The translations under genes were made by a program, and so were the position numbers. DNA of 64,000 nucleotides from Ramazzottius varieornatus. Lineage: Eukaryota > Tardigrada > Eutardigrada > Parachela > Ramazzottiidae. Shown piece by piece: positions 1-13,100 of the stretch; the stretch's first letter is position 1, and each line of letters starts with the position of its first letter. The DNA lies in the NCBI GenBank assembly GCA_001949185.1, contig BDGG01000002.1, forward strand, positions 4,330,448-4,394,447. Direction: 5' to 3'. The notes under the pieces were generated by a model. It worked only from the letters and a program-made list of their open reading frames with translations. It had not been told where the DNA came from and searched no databases.

Positions 1-889
1 AAGTGAAAAATTGTGACTCACATTACCACGAAATGAAAAATCAAAGTGTGCATGGTCGCTGAATGAGTGTGACTTGCGGATTGTGCAGACCGTTTCGGCG
101 CGCTCGGCCCGCCGTGCTTGATTGGTTGGCTGGCTGGGTGTCGACCAATCAGGTGTGTCAAATGGCCGAGTTAGCCATTGAACTGCCGCTGCGCAAACAC
201 GGGTCATTTTCATTGTGCACCTGCCAACAGATGTACCCTGTACCGTCCCATGGTTCCACCGTTCTATTATCCAACGACCAGTTTGCTTCACCAGACACTC
301 TCTGCTTCAGCAAAATGTAGAGAAAACATCAGAGAATATCGCAATGGTCGTTTTGCCTGAAATTTAACGTTTGATTGATCAGTTCCACAGTGATTGACTT
401 GACCGTTGGCTATTCATTCGATCAGGTGATGGAAGGGGAAAATTGATTGAATGGTTCGTTCCACGTGGTTTTTCTGCCAGTTGAGAGACGAGATTGGCCA
501 CATGGCACGAATAGTGTGGACTGGTATTGAACAAGTGTTCGGGCACGGCCTGACTGCGACCTCGGTGTGGGCGTGGCACGCCCGTATGTCTAGTTTTTTA
601 CTGGACGGCGTTCGCTGTGGGCTGCGGGCCCACTGCAAGTGACGCACGGATGCTCTTACGCAGCGAACGCTGATGCGCGTATCGTCCAGCTGCGATATGG
701 ATTATCGGAAAAGCAGTTTGCAGCGCACGTGATGATTGCCTGAATAGCAGGCGAAAGAGTGTAGTAGAGTCTTTTTGGACTTGTTCAAACGTTTCTCTGA
801 TTGATTTTTCTCCCTCAAGGAGGCCTGGATGATACTCGTCGGCTTCCTCCTGACTCGAATTCTTTGATCGTTGAAGAATAAGCTGAAAG
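1..889. other. 5' flank of the receptor gene, no gene seen
   Basis: Short open frames on both strands overlap each other and show no recognisable domain, splice pattern or codon constraint. The last part must hold the promoter and 5' UTR of the type II receptor gene whose ATG is at 890. No TATA box or other motif could be fixed with confidence. Confidence 0.5.
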
Positions 890-3800
890 ATGGGGACGTT
901 AACAGTGATGTGTCTCATTTCAGTGGCGCAACTGATGCTTCTCGTGTCGTTGGCCAATGGACTAACCTGCGACTCTTATGAGGAAGGAGTATGCAAGAAT
1001 CGGGATCCGGAAGATGTCAACGATTCGTCCTGTCGCGTGGTCAGCAAGTACTGCGATCCACTGCAGGGAACAGCGCGATGCTTTGCCATGTATTCGAATC
1101 GTTCCAAGGTAAGGAGTTTGGCTGTCGTATGTCTGGATATTGTGCAAATGTGTGGCTGTTGTGTTGCAGGGAATCGTGCTGCAGTCGGCTGATTGTTGGT
1201 ACAGTCATCCCAACTGCGAACGTGATAGCTGCATCTCTTCCAAGGCGTTCCCTAACAGGAAAGGCGACGCGGAGTTTATGTCGCATTTCTGCTGCTGTAA
1301 TGGCAATAACTGCAACAGGTAAACTAGGGAAAATCTGTATACTCTGATGTACAACTTGAAAGACGTAAAGCTGAAACAAACATGATGATTTCGATGTTGC
1401 TGATCCACCGTCGGTCTCTTCTGACTCTAGTAAATTATGGTTTACTCTGAACGAAACGCGCTCCGAGATTATTCTCGGCCACAAAGCACAGCCGGATGTG
1501 GACGATCCTCCGCCACCACCTCCTGTCGCAACCAGCACACTTCCCCCTCCTCCTCTTCCTCCGCTTGTTTCTACTGCATCTTCCGCGAAGGGGTCCCAGC
1601 AAAAGCAGAAAGAGGACGAAGGTTCGGCTTAAAAATGACAGGGATGTCTGAATGTGGAACAGAGAGACTGGTGCTGTGGATTCTTCCTCCCGGCAAAGGC
1701 CTCTTGTCATTCTGCGCGAGTGATAAACACTGAGCTCGTCATTGCAGGTCCTTCCGACAGCAGCGCTTACGTGCTGATCTCCGTTGTGGTGGTGGTCTGC
1801 ATCGCCTTCGTCACAGTTTCCTTGTTGGTGATTTACCGTTGCTTCAACCAGGCAACGCCAGACCTGAAGAAGCACGCACATGAGGACCCGGAAAGCGCGC
1901 TGATGATGGTGGGTAAAATATTGTGGTTCTGCTTTATAGAACTGGATATTTCGAACCTACAAGATGTTTTTTTAAAGTGGCGCACGCTGTCATCTGTTCA
2001 AAGTGAGAACGTGCGCCACCTGGAAATGCAACCTTTGCCGAGCTCCCATTTCTAGCTTGACTTTTCTAGGCTCCTCTGATGGCCGAAGAGTACAAGAACC
2101 AAGACGGCAGCTTGCTGTTGAAAAATTTGCAGTTGGTAGAGAAGAAGGCCAGTGGACGCTACGGCGAAGTGTGGAGAGGCAAACTGGGCGAAGTAAGTTC
2201 GTAAATCGTCAGTTGATTACCGACGCTGAATTTGTTTTACGGTGTCGTTTCCACTCTGTATCGAAGCGTTAGCAGCTGGGCGCGTTTTGTTTGCTTAAAA
2301 GCGTGTTAAGATACGGCTCGTGCAATGAAAGACGAGATAGGTAATGCCGTTAGCCGAATATCGTTACACGCCAAAGACATTCTTTTCGGTAGTTTGGAGA
2401 GGCTGCGGGTCAGTCCGCCGGCGAATGAGCTCGTTAGACCCATGATGGATTGTTTTATGTGATGACGATCTCGTGTAGCGATAACGGTAAACGCAGGGGA
2501 AAATACTGAACATAGAAGAAAAGCGGACAAAGTTATGACCGGTTACAATGAACAATGATAACGGCTTGTTGCTTTGGCCGTAAATTTGATGATGGAATAT
2601 TCTGACAACATCATTTAAAAAATTGGAAAACACACAGATGAATCAGGCTCGCGTGTTTGTTTGATTCCACGAAAACAGCTGCTTTGCTCAGCGGACAAGT
2701 GAGAAAAACAGCGCAGCGAAGGAAATAAAACCAATCTAATAAAATCGTTTTTCCTAATAAAGTGCCGCACGCTTTTATTGTTAGTGTAAGGTGTTGTGCG
2801 CCACAGGCAGGAGCGGTCTGTTCGAGCTCGTTTGCCGAGCTGCCGAATCATTCCCCGTTTACTGTGAATTGTTCAAGAGTCAAATGGCAGATGTATAACA
2901 CTGGAAATATAGTTGGAATAACTCTAGAAGAGTAAACTGACTTTTAGTTTGGCAAAAAGGAAGTTTGGCAAGTTTGGGGTGCCAAACTTTGATGAAGCAG
3001 TTGAATAAGGGGAAATTGGATTTGTTTTCCAGGCGGTGAACACTTGTCAGATGTCAGGCAGGGTTTGGCCAGAAGAAACCACGAAATTAGCGAAAGTGTG
3101 ACATGCGATGCTGAGAGTCGCTGTAATTTGACAATTGGTCAGGAAGTCTCCCGCCGTGTTCTGTACGCATGAAGTGATTATTGACGGACAGCTATCGAAT
3201 ATGCAAATAGGGTTATCGACAAGCTGAGGGCCTATATTTGGCTGGGCATATAATAAAAAAGGGGTCGTGTGACTGCTGACTCTGAAGAATATTTCATCTA
3301 GGGTGCTTTTGCGTCAGCAGAAGAGTGCGTTGATAAAGCAGGAAGTTGATCCGTCAAACTGTTTATAACGGTATGCTAACCTGCCTCTTTTTTGTCTGTT
3401 GGCAGGTCATTGTCGCCGTCAAAATCACACCGATGTCGGAAGTGGCTTCGTGGAAGAATGAAGTGCATATCTACCATAAGTACCTTATGCCCAATCCGCA
3501 CCCTAACATTCTCCGCTTTATCATTGCGGGGAACAGGGGACCCGCGGAACAGAGAATGTTCCTCGTGACAGAGTACCACCCTTTAGGTAATTATCTTTGA
3601 ACCCGCGCAGCCACCCATGTCAAGTCGCGCGGTTCGAACTTCAAACAAGTTTGACACTGGCGGTTCGAATGGGCGAACTTCACCGAATGTTCTTGGCTGT
3701 AGGTTCGCTGGTGGATTTGCTGAAGGGACGAGCCATTACCCTGGACGAAGCTGAGCGTCTCTCCTGTACGATGCTGGCTGGCATCTCGTTCCTCCATGAC

Positions 3801-4765
3801 ACAGACGGCAAGCCCGCCGTCGCTCACCGTGATTTCAAGTCCACCAATGTCCTCATTCGCAATGACATGTCGGTCTGCATTGCCGACTATGGACTCGCCA
3901 CGGCTTTTGAGCCTGACGAGCGCATTGGCGATCGACACGGACAGGTGAGAATGCGTCTCTTCGCAGAGTTCTCTTTCAGGCTGTAACTGGCGCACTTCTC
4001 CGTTAGGATTGCCGTTGTTAGTGCGTGAGGTGGTCCCGTGGTCGACTGTAACCGAGCGTCACTTTCGCTCTGGACTGTCTGGATATTAGATATCAAATTT
4101 TTGTTTGTTGTAGGTTGGAACGCGACGTTACATGGCTCCCGAACTGCTGGAAGGTGCCATCTCGCTCAACGTCATCTCGTTCCTGAGGGTGGACATCTAC
4201 GCGTGTGGCTTGGTTTTGTGGGAGATCCTCTCAAGAACGCAGCTAAATCCTGACATCCCCGTCTCCATCTACAAGCTTCCCTTCGAAGAAGAGCTGGGAC
4301 TGGCGCCGACCAATGAAGGCATTCACGCAGCCATCGTCCATAAAAGAATACGACCGGCTCTGAAGGACTCTTGGAAGACCGACCCGGTAAGTGCTATTAT
4401 AAAGCTGCTTACTTGCCCAGGTCACTTGGCGCGTTTTCTGCTGTTAGAGGCACAGCAAATCTAGCGCCTACCCATGTCACTTCGCGCTCGTTGTTTGATG
4501 CAGGTTATCATTTCCCATGTAAAGTTGCGCAGCATGGATTTTTAATGGTTTTACTCGTGTCAGGTTGTACAATGGAGATGAAGGTGATTAATCTCGTGTT
4601 CTTGTATGGTTGCAGAGAGGAAGTCAGATGTGTTCGACGATCGAAGAGTGTTGGGACGCTGATCCCGAAGCCCGACCTTCCGCTTCCTGTCTGTCCAACA
4701 GGATGCGCAGTCTCTCGCCCGACGTAACCTATGTCGACGAGAACATGCCACTGCGAGATGGCTAG
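890..4765 (+). CDS. ACVR2: activin/BMP receptor type II (Ser/Thr kinase receptor)
   Basis: Single-pass receptor kinase that binds activin or BMP ligands and phosphorylates type I receptors to start SMAD signalling at the plasma membrane. Nine exons: 890-1108, 1170-1318, 1431-1621, 1748-1908, 2070-2192, 3406-3586, 3703-3944, 4114-4386, 4616-4765. All have GT-AG borders and matching phases and give 562 residues (vertebrate and fly homologues are about 510-520). Residues 1-24 form a signal peptide. The cysteine-rich ectodomain ends in the three-finger signature CCCNGNNCN, followed by a proline-rich stalk and a membrane helix at about 194-216. The kinase domain shows a glycine loop near 267-274 (SGRYGEV), VAVK lysine 287, HRDFKSTN with Asp385, DYG at 403-405, GTRRYMAPE near 424-432 and the family motif IEECWDADPEARPSA near the C-terminus. 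The DFG motif reads DYG, and the insert after the stalk is longer than usual. Drosophila counterpart: punt. Confidence 0.95.
1943..2042. repeat. intronic palindromic element (copy 1)
   Basis: Lies in intron 4 of the type II receptor gene. Inner arms AGTGGCGCACG and CGTGCGCCACCT flank a loop of about 20 bp. Outer arm remnants end at TTTGCCGAG. Same family as the copies listed downstream. Confidence 0.75.
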
Positions 4766-6312
4766 AGCAGTGGCAGCCAATTTGAGAATCTCTTTCTTGC
4801 TCTCTTGAATAATGAGAGCATGGAACCTGACACAAGGTTTTCCGTAACCCGAGTGACTTTACATGTACACACAGTGACGGCATGAGGCAGCCCACACAAA
4901 CAGACTCTTTATCTACTTCCATACCTGACCATTTGGTCAACGTTTGGGACCATCTTTCTGTGATATGGTGGGCTTGAAAAGAAGCAGAAACAAGTGGAAG
5001 AGAAAGGGATCTCGAACGGAGGAAAAGGTCCAGGTTGTGTGCACACACAGAGAGCAAGCCCGGTGGTGCTAACTGAAAGACTGTACACATGTATGTTTCC
5101 TGGTGGGTGCAATGGTGGTTTTGTTGTGCTGAAAAACTTTGCGTTAGTTTTGCAAAAGAGGAAAGATGGCGGGGAAAAAGCAGCTACATTGAGAAGATCA
5201 ACGATGACTAAACGGTATACAAGATGAAGGATCTTGCTAGCGGACCAAAGTCAATCCGTGTTTTCTTTTGTTTCTTTTCTGAGTGTTTATTTGAGCTATT
5301 TGAAGTCAGCTAACTTACACTGGTTTCGTTGTTTATTTATGGATGATCATGAAATACTACTAAATTTATAGCGCTGTACGTAGTCAGGAGCTAACCTTTT
5401 GTTTTTAGTTTAAAATTGCTTACTTGTACAGAAATGACTGACATGGCCAGTTGTAGGCTTGGAATTCTTGTACACGGTGTACGGCTATTCTTGAGTTTGG
5501 TTTTACTTGTGAGTGTTGGTTAATTTCTTCAGGCATCTTTTATGTTGGTTTTATCTGTTCAGTTGTAAATAGCTAATCGGGGCATGAATGCTGTCAGTGG
5601 AATAGTTTGGCTGTGCATTTCGAAAGAAGGACATTACTATTATGGAATCTGGAGAACTGAAAAACTAACCCCGTGCCTTCAAGGAATGATAAGAGGCTGA
5701 AGCGGAACCGGAAGAACACCGGAAGTGGGTTGGTGTGACAGAGTGAGTACGATAAGGCTTACTCTGTTATAACCTTGATGGAGTGACGGATTAACGACGA
5801 TCAACAGAAAAGATCCGTCACGGTTCGTCAGATGGCCGTACTAGGTTCACTTAGTCATAGTTTCACGAGTTTAGTTCACCAAGGCCAAGTTCTCCGAAGC
5901 GTCACACGCGCTCTTGGCCGATATTCTTTTGAACATTTACTTCCGGTGAAAAGCGTGTCACCGTACCGACTTGACAAGCTGCGAAATTCCCGCTGACCTT
6001 CGGGCTGTTCTGCTTATAGATCTTAGATCTACGCATTCTTCACATGAACCTTTGCCTGGGACCTGGTCGATACGACAGGGAGAAAAACAACTTCAGAACT
6101 AGCAAAGGGTTCCATCCCAAGCTGCAAAACTACAGACAGCGTCTGTTACGGGAAAATAGTCTTCCGGCAAGAACCACAGTAGTCCAAAAAAATGTCTGAA
6201 AAACAGTGAAAAGTTTGGTGGAGAAAACAAAAGACCCTTTTCAGTTAAAACAACGAAAGGGAAGGTATAACTTTGCGACGTGATCCCCAAGTACATAAAT
6301 CAACCGGTACCG
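4766..6312. other. 3' flanks of two convergent genes
   Basis: This 1.5-kb stretch lies between the stop codon of the type II receptor (+) and the stop codon of the clarin-like gene (-), so it should hold both 3' UTRs. I see no convincing coding exon. The open frames here (for example about 4560-5090 minus) lack splice or domain support. Confidence 0.5.
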
Positions 6313-7555
6313 CTAGTAAAGGGTTTCGGAATGGCCCTTTCCGTTGTAATTTCGAACATGGACTGACGATCTTCTTATTGTAATCCGGGACCTCCGCCGC
6401 AAGCGTATGAGAAGGATATTCAAAAGGAATAACACGATGGCGGCGACTAGCATCCATACTGCCGGACCGTGGGACGCCAGGCCGCAGGTGGTGAGGGAGT
6501 AACGGAAGCGGTTCCAAGGTGGCAGCACGTTATACACAAACCGCGTGTAGTAAAGCCCAACCCAGATGAGCAGCGCCACCAGCGTGCAAACACCTACAAC
6601 CATTTCGAATATGTGAAGATATTCTGGACGAGGTCAAAGTCCATTCGATAATGGAATAATCGTAAAAATAGAAAGTCAATATTCGTACCAGCTGCGACAT
6701 TCCATACGTATATACCACGAATGCCAGCAATGTCGGAGATGGGAACATATAGCACGTTGATCATGGTGAATACCGCTGCCACCAAGGCGAAGAGGAGTGC
6801 CAAGGACAAGAAGACTACAATGGCGATCCAGGCCCAAAAATTGATCTCGGCTGGTTTCGCAAAGATTCCTGGAGGAAATATGTACGACGTACCTGATCAA
6901 AATTGCATCTCACGTCATTCGTTCAGGACGCCGACAAAGGAATTGAACATGATGGTTATCCCAAGTGGCGCAAATCTCCGTGTTGTTTCAACGAGCGCGT
7001 CGCCACTTGGCAAAACGGCCATGTTTGAATCATTTGCCGACGTCCCATTCAAGTTCGCTGGAACTCCAAAATCACCTGTTGCAGAAGGCATGGCAGAACT
7101 ACAGAAATCTTGGAGGTTCCAGTCCTCTTCGTTGGTCGGAATAACAATGGTTGGCCGGCCATCCTTGTTGATGGCGTCGTAACGGCAGATCCGTGTCGCC
7201 GCTGTGCAGTTGACTGAAAAATGTAGAATCATCATAAATCATGCGGACAATAGTTCAAACATTCCATCTGAGATTAATATGCAATAAAAGCGTTTTTACG
7301 CTTGAGAAACTCTTTCTTACTGGCAATGTTGTTGTCCATTTTCACCAGCAGAGACTTCCATGAAGCCTCCCCTTTGAACAAGCCGTGGTGGGCATATCCG
7401 GTGTCCGAAGCCCTGTTATCCAGCGAGTTTTGGACCACACCACTCGTTACCCAAAAGTCCGACCCAAAGGCTCCTCCGATGAGTCCGAGACACACCAGGG
7501 TGATCAAAAAAGCGAAGAAGAGGATGATTCGGGACCGTCTTTCCTGTCGCTCCAT
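6313..7555 (-). CDS. clarin-like four-pass membrane protein
   Basis: Four exons on the minus strand: 7555-7321, 7213-7076, 6892-6689 and 6593-6313. Phases join cleanly and give 285 residues. The ATG at 7555 sits in ACCATGG. Helices lie at about 10-32, 142-168, 184-207 and 238-258. The family is suggested by HHGLFKGE after helix 1, matching the GLFxGE motif of clarins, by the short helix 2-3 connection with GIRGIYVWNVAAG, and by the LNILLIRL end of helix 4 (clarin-1 has LNGLLIRLAG). Vertebrate clarins (USH3A protein and relatives) organise hair-cell and photoreceptor membranes. The role here is unknown. The first extracellular loop is longer than in clarin-1. Intron 2 carries a palindromic element that could be mistaken for coding sequence because the frame stays open through it. 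A general claudin/PMP22-like protein is the alternative. Confidence 0.8.
6930..7042. repeat. intronic palindromic element (copy 2)
   Basis: Lies in intron 2 of the clarin-like gene (7075-6893). Inner arms CAAGTGGCG and CGCCACTTGG lie inside outer arms GCCGACAAAGGAA and CATTTGCCGAC. The copy is nearly full length and its edges fall within the intron. Confidence 0.8.
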
Positions 7556-9204
7556 GGTGAGAAACGTGGAGGACCCAACCCGGATGTACAATACTGTCCC
7601 CGCACGAAGTGACTTCGAAGTGGAGGCGCGGTTGAGACCCGGGCTGCTAAGCAGAGTAATTCACACTCTTGTAAAGTGACTCACGGAACTAAAACTGGCA
7701 AGATAAGGATTCACATGTTGGAGTTTAGAAGTTTGACCATCTTGACGAAAGCAGACCAGTATGTCAGAGATGGTGGTCTAAATGGCGCCGATGGGCAAAT
7801 TGGCAAATGCAGGCAGCTAAAAGTAGGCGGATATGTGGTTTGAGAGGTTCCGGCCTAATTGATCGATGAGAGTGGCTGACGGAAATTCCGAAGACGGTCA
7901 AGAATTTTTCCGAGAATCTTATTCCTCCGCGCTTATCAAACCGATCAGCGATCACAAAGAGTGCGGATGGATATCTGACAAGATGTGGCGCTAGACATTC
8001 GAAAAGAGGGCGATGACGGGAATTGTATGGCGAGACAAGTCACTGAACAACTCAATGCATGGAAATATGCTCGCAGTTCCGTCATTTACTGTGCGAGAGC
8101 AAGTATAAAGATAAACTATCAAGGAAGGCGTCAACATGTGCCGATAATGGTGCACAAGTGCAATCTCGCACTGCTCGAAAGTGCGGATGGAATCTTGTGT
8201 ACACTTTGGCGCATATCGTACTACGGAATGAAGATTAAGAGCTGCTCGATGGACGGCTTACACTACAATGGTATTACGATGCGGGATAAGTTTAACCTGT
8301 AGTACATATGTGGGTAAGACTAACGCGGTATGGTCAACCGGCGGACCTCGTCGAACATGACTTGGAATACATACATGCGGCGTGAGCAGCAAACTCTGAA
8401 CGACCACTGGCTTTATGGCATTACCAACCTATTCGTTCATGACTGGGCTTATCAAGCCACCGCTTATCAGCGGGGAAAGTTTTAATGGCTCGATCAGCAA
8501 ACACAATAGCACCATACTCTGTTCGCACGGGTTGGCAATAATGCCGTAAAAGCAATATTCAAAGCAGGTACTTGCCCGTGTGATTTAAGGATACTTGAAC
8601 GCAAAATCTTCGTTGGTCTTCCAACGAAGCAGCAAACCGGGCAGAAGATGGATGATAATGGAAGTACGCTCTTTGGTTTTAATATTACTTTATGCAACCT
8701 GCAGCGCCGTACTTCGGACGATCATTGTCAAGAACCCGCGCGTTATGTTGCTTCAGTCGCAACTGCAACGCAAGCATAACTGTGTGCGTGTAACTTTTTT
8801 CTGTGATTCCAACGGAAAATCTAGGGTGATTGTCATAACAGCGCATTCCCCTTCGCTGGTTCGCGACCGGCCCACATCGCCCAGCACGGTCCTGCGAGCA
8901 GGTTTTGTGTGACTGCAACAGGTGTTATGCTTTTTTATAGGCAACCCAGTAAGGCAATAAAGCAACGCACAGGCAGTAAAAAAAGCATAATCAAACAGTA
9001 CGCGACACGTGCGGTTAAGTCGGATGGAGGTAGCATGTCCAAGCGTCTCGAAGATTATCTTAGGTGTAGCGGTACAGTGTCAGTGGGTCATCTCTAGCAA
9101 CCATGCACCCCGCCTTCGCAGAACAAGACTGACCATTTTTCTCCATTGCCTTGACATCAGCTGAACTTTAGACTGATTCGCCTCAGCGACAATGCAAGTA
9201 AAAG
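7556..9204. other. intergenic stretch, no gene recognised
   Basis: Holds the upstream region of the clarin-like gene (transcribed away from here). Several open frames of 60-105 codons exist on both strands (for example 7985-8302 and 8595-8912) but overlap one another, lack splice partners and match no family I know. Confidence 0.45.
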
Positions 9205-10001
9205 TACCCCAAGTAAATCAGGAAAAAGGGAGTCGAGGGTTAGCCTAAATGGAAACAGAGATTCGGTTTCGTCGTCCAAACAGACATCACGTTGGATCAT
9301 GGCCACTGGTCAATGGCCAGTGGAGGATTTTCTCAGTTTCCTCAAACTGAAAGACGATCCTTCAGAATTTGCTTCACAAATGAAAATGATGACTAATGTT
9401 TCCAAATGCTTGTTGGGTTCTACTAAAAACAACAGAAATGAGCATTTGTGTTTCGGAACGGTCATAGTGTTCTCCGACAGGTGGCGCGCGTCTGGTAAGT
9501 ACAGTATACAGAGTATTTGTAGCGGGAAGCGCACGTAATTGGGTCGTAAGCTTCGTTGGAGTCGACCAAGTGAATTGGATAAAGGCGCCGTTTCAGCATT
9601 CTGTGGAATTCATCACCCATAATAAATCTCGAATTTATAAAAATCGGAATCGACAAGAAGGCTTTGCGGACATGGCAGTCATTCCCGCGCATGCACAGGT
9701 AATGCATACGGTCTACAGCTTGTGAAAACAATAAGCAGTCAAACGTCTTTGCGATCTTCGACCCGCCCGACAAGGAAAGATCATTGTCCCCGGAAACCGG
9801 CTGCAACTTTCTCATGCGCAGTTATCTTCAGAACAAAACCTTAGGCAATCGTAGACAAGAAAGAGAAGATGGAGAAGGTGAAGGCGGGCGGACAGCAAAA
9901 AGCAATTCACTTTTCAACTTCTTCAACTTTCGATTGTTAGTATTCACCGAAGAAGATGACAGTTTAGGGAACGTAACGACACGTTGCTGCTGTGTTTAAT
10001 G
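9205..10001 (+). repeat. dispersed repeat, copy A
   Basis: About 0.8 kb that recurs in inverted orientation at 37093-38078. Shared blocks include the ends TACCCCAAGTAAATCAG and ACGTTGCTGCTG, and the inner stretches ACAGGTGGCGCGCGTCTG and CATTACCTGTGCATGCGCGG (read in one orientation or the other). The two copies align over their whole length apart from a 0.2-kb insertion in copy B. No terminal inverted repeats are evident. It may be a non-autonomous transposon or a relic. Open frames within it are not conserved between copies. Confidence 0.8.
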
Positions 10002-10157
10002 CTAATCGAGTCTGACGAGGATATGATAGGCAAGGTTTATTAACAACCGAACTGACCTAAACAGAGTACTTTCTTCCGGGAAAACAACCCGCCTTCTTAC
10101 ACCTGCGATTGAACCGTAGGCTGTACCATCTGGATTGTCTTCTCCCGGACGTCCACC

Positions 10158-13100
10158 ATGTGGCGGACCGTGGTCATCTCTTTTTGTTATCTTAACTTGT
10201 TACGATATGCGGCCACTCAATCGTTAAGCGAACTTACCCGGCCGAGGACTTCCGGCTATGACCTAAACCCCAAACCACGGTCAGTATTCCAGCATCCCTG
10301 TCATTCTTCAGTCGTATACCTAAACAGGAACCAAAGTGGACTTGATAATCGCAAGCACATTTAACGGTGGGTTATGACACGTTTTTGTATTGCAGTTTGC
10401 TCCAAGGTTCTCCGAGGTCCAGGAATTCTTTGACGCCGAATGGACCTCCCCCCATTCCTCAGCCTCCTAGTCCGCCAGCAGAAGTCCAACTAGGAGGAGG
10501 ATTCATTCCGCAGGAGCCTCACTTTGGTCCTCCTCCTATTCCGGAGAACATGGGTCCTCCAAACATACCAAATATGCCTTCATCCGGTGGATTCTCCCAA
10601 CTTCCTGCTCCTCCTGGACAACAAAGTTCTATAGGTGTGTATACCTGCGGTCCTGCACCATCTGCCGCATCACTTTGACAGAGTGTACAGGTCATACAAT
10701 GTGAGCTTCACCTTCTGTTACAGCGATAGACAACTCGCAAGGTGTATTTGGAAACCCGCAAGTGGATATCGGAGTGCCTTCCGCCCGGAACGATGCTCCG
10801 AACTCATTCAATCCTTACCCCAGCTACATGAACGCGATGGCCGCTAACATTCAGAACCGACTCGCGGGATACCCCGCTCCTCCTGGCCAAGAACAGCAAA
10901 GACAGCAACAGCAAACGATCCAGACACAACAGCATCCCGGAGTTTATACTCTGGGAGGATTACCTTTCACTCCGGACGGCGCTAGTCGAAGCGACGCACT
11001 CGGGTAACTTCACTTGATGTATCCAGCCTGTAGAGAGAGATTAGTAATAGCACAATCTTTCTTTACAGTTTCCAACCTCCTGTCAAACCACCGGATACGC
11101 CCGAGTACAGTTACGATTGGAGTTTTAATAATGGACCCAAGTTGTTTGGTGGAGCCAAGGAGGACCTCGTGAGAATCAACAACTTGTTGCCCGCCACCAC
11201 GACCCCACGACCAACGAAACCAACGACACGTGCACCACTACGAGCAATGTTACTTACGAAGTGCGTTCCGAACGATATTCCGGACGCAGTGGGTATCTGT
11301 ACTCCTCGATCAGCTGCTGGACCCAGAAGACCGAGATGCGGCGAGAAAGTCCAGGCTTTGTCCGCCGATTGCGGCAGCGAGGAGTTGTGCTGCTTCGAGA
11401 TGCCAGTACTTCGCGTAACCGAAACACCCACCATCCAAGAGAAGGCCATCGATGGCATTGCAGCTTCCTGTATTTCTCCACTTGCTCCAAATACTCCCGG
11501 GCTTTGTATTCCAAAAACGCAAAGGGCAAGAAGATGTGTGGGACTTGTGGCAAGCTTGTCGCCAAACTGCGACCCGGACGAGGTACGAATTTGCCTGAAA
11601 ACGTAACACCTAGAATTTTATGGCACGCCATACCGTGTCACGGACTAGTAATGTTCCTTTGCACTTGTCACTTGGCAGTTTGCGCAGTCAAAGTGACGCA
11701 GTGTTTGGACATCCGTGACGTTTTTCCCCAAAAATGCGTCTCTTACCTGCCTTATCGTTCTTCTTGTAGGTTTGCTGTTTCAATACTGGATCCTTCGCTC
11801 TGCACGACTTCGTCGCCCAGGTAGCGGACACCACGACGACACCAGCTTCGGTTCCAGTCGCAAAGCTAGCCGTTTTTGCCATCGCAACGCGATCAATGTG
11901 TACTCCCGGCATCCGTCCTGACGTCAAGGGCTTCTGCTCTGGCAAAACTAACCGTCCTCGAGAATGCAAAGGAATGCTGGCTGCAACTTCCGACTTTTGC
12001 CAGAAAGAAGAAGTCTGCTGTTTCGTCCTGAGCACCACTAACAGCAGAGCGATCAGCGCCACTGGTGGCAGTATCAGCAACCAGCTTGGCTACTTTGACG
12101 TCCCCGCTGCTCATTCCACTTCCACCTTGACGACCACAACAATACAATCAACCACCACATCTGCCATCAGTAACAACGGCGGTCAGAACGGAACTTCCTA
12201 CAGTCTCCAGTTTGTTCCCACCGAGCTCTGTGTTCCTGTGACCAACAGCAACGTGTTCGACGGCACTTGCGTGGCTGCTTCCAACATTCAGAACGTCTGC
12301 GCGGGATTGCAGATTGCTTCCTCGTCCAATTGTCCAGCATCCTCATACTGCTGCTACGCCAATCGAGCTCCCGTCATCTCACCGACACCCAGTGGCTGTA
12401 TTCCCGATAACAATCCCTCCGTGACAAATGGTGTCTGCATCCAGGCGAATGATTTGGCTTCCAGCTGCATTGGCATCTCTATTTCGCCATCGAGGTACTG
12501 CGCGATTGATTCGTACTGCTGTTATCAGAACAGCCAAACTCGAAACTCATCGCCTAGTTCGCCAACTGGCAGCACCGGAGTGAGCGGGCAACCTACCACC
12601 AGTGGGCAATCCACCACCAGCCTACGTGGAACGGTCACAACGACACCTGCCGGTTCTGAACCAGGAAGTGACGCCTCCTGTACTCCTCAAAATAACCAGA
12701 ATGGTCAGGGTATCCAGAATGGTACTTGCGTTCCCAACTCGCAGCTTAGAGCCAGATGCCAGAAAATGCAGATTTCGTTATCGCTCGACTGCGACATGAA
12801 CGAGTATTGCTGCTACACATCGATTAGTGTTGATAGTCCGACAGCAGCCAACGGTAAGTTCTTCGTGATGTTTAAACGTATCTTGATTGTTATAGCTTCA
12901 CATTCCCTTGTTGTTCCAGGTGGTTGTATACCGGAGACGAACCCGTCCGTTACCAACGGAAAGTGCGTTAGCGTGACCAAGCTAAGCACCGTTTGTCGTG
13001 GCATACAAATTGCCACCTCCCAAGACTGCCACGACGCCACTATGTTCTGTTGCTTCAACAGCAGTGGTACCAGTAACCCGAATAATCAGACAGGTTACTC

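Noticed and set aside
8595-8912. 105-codon frame with a hydrophobic segment
   Set aside because: Overlapping frames on both strands are equally long, and there is no splice, domain or conservation support.
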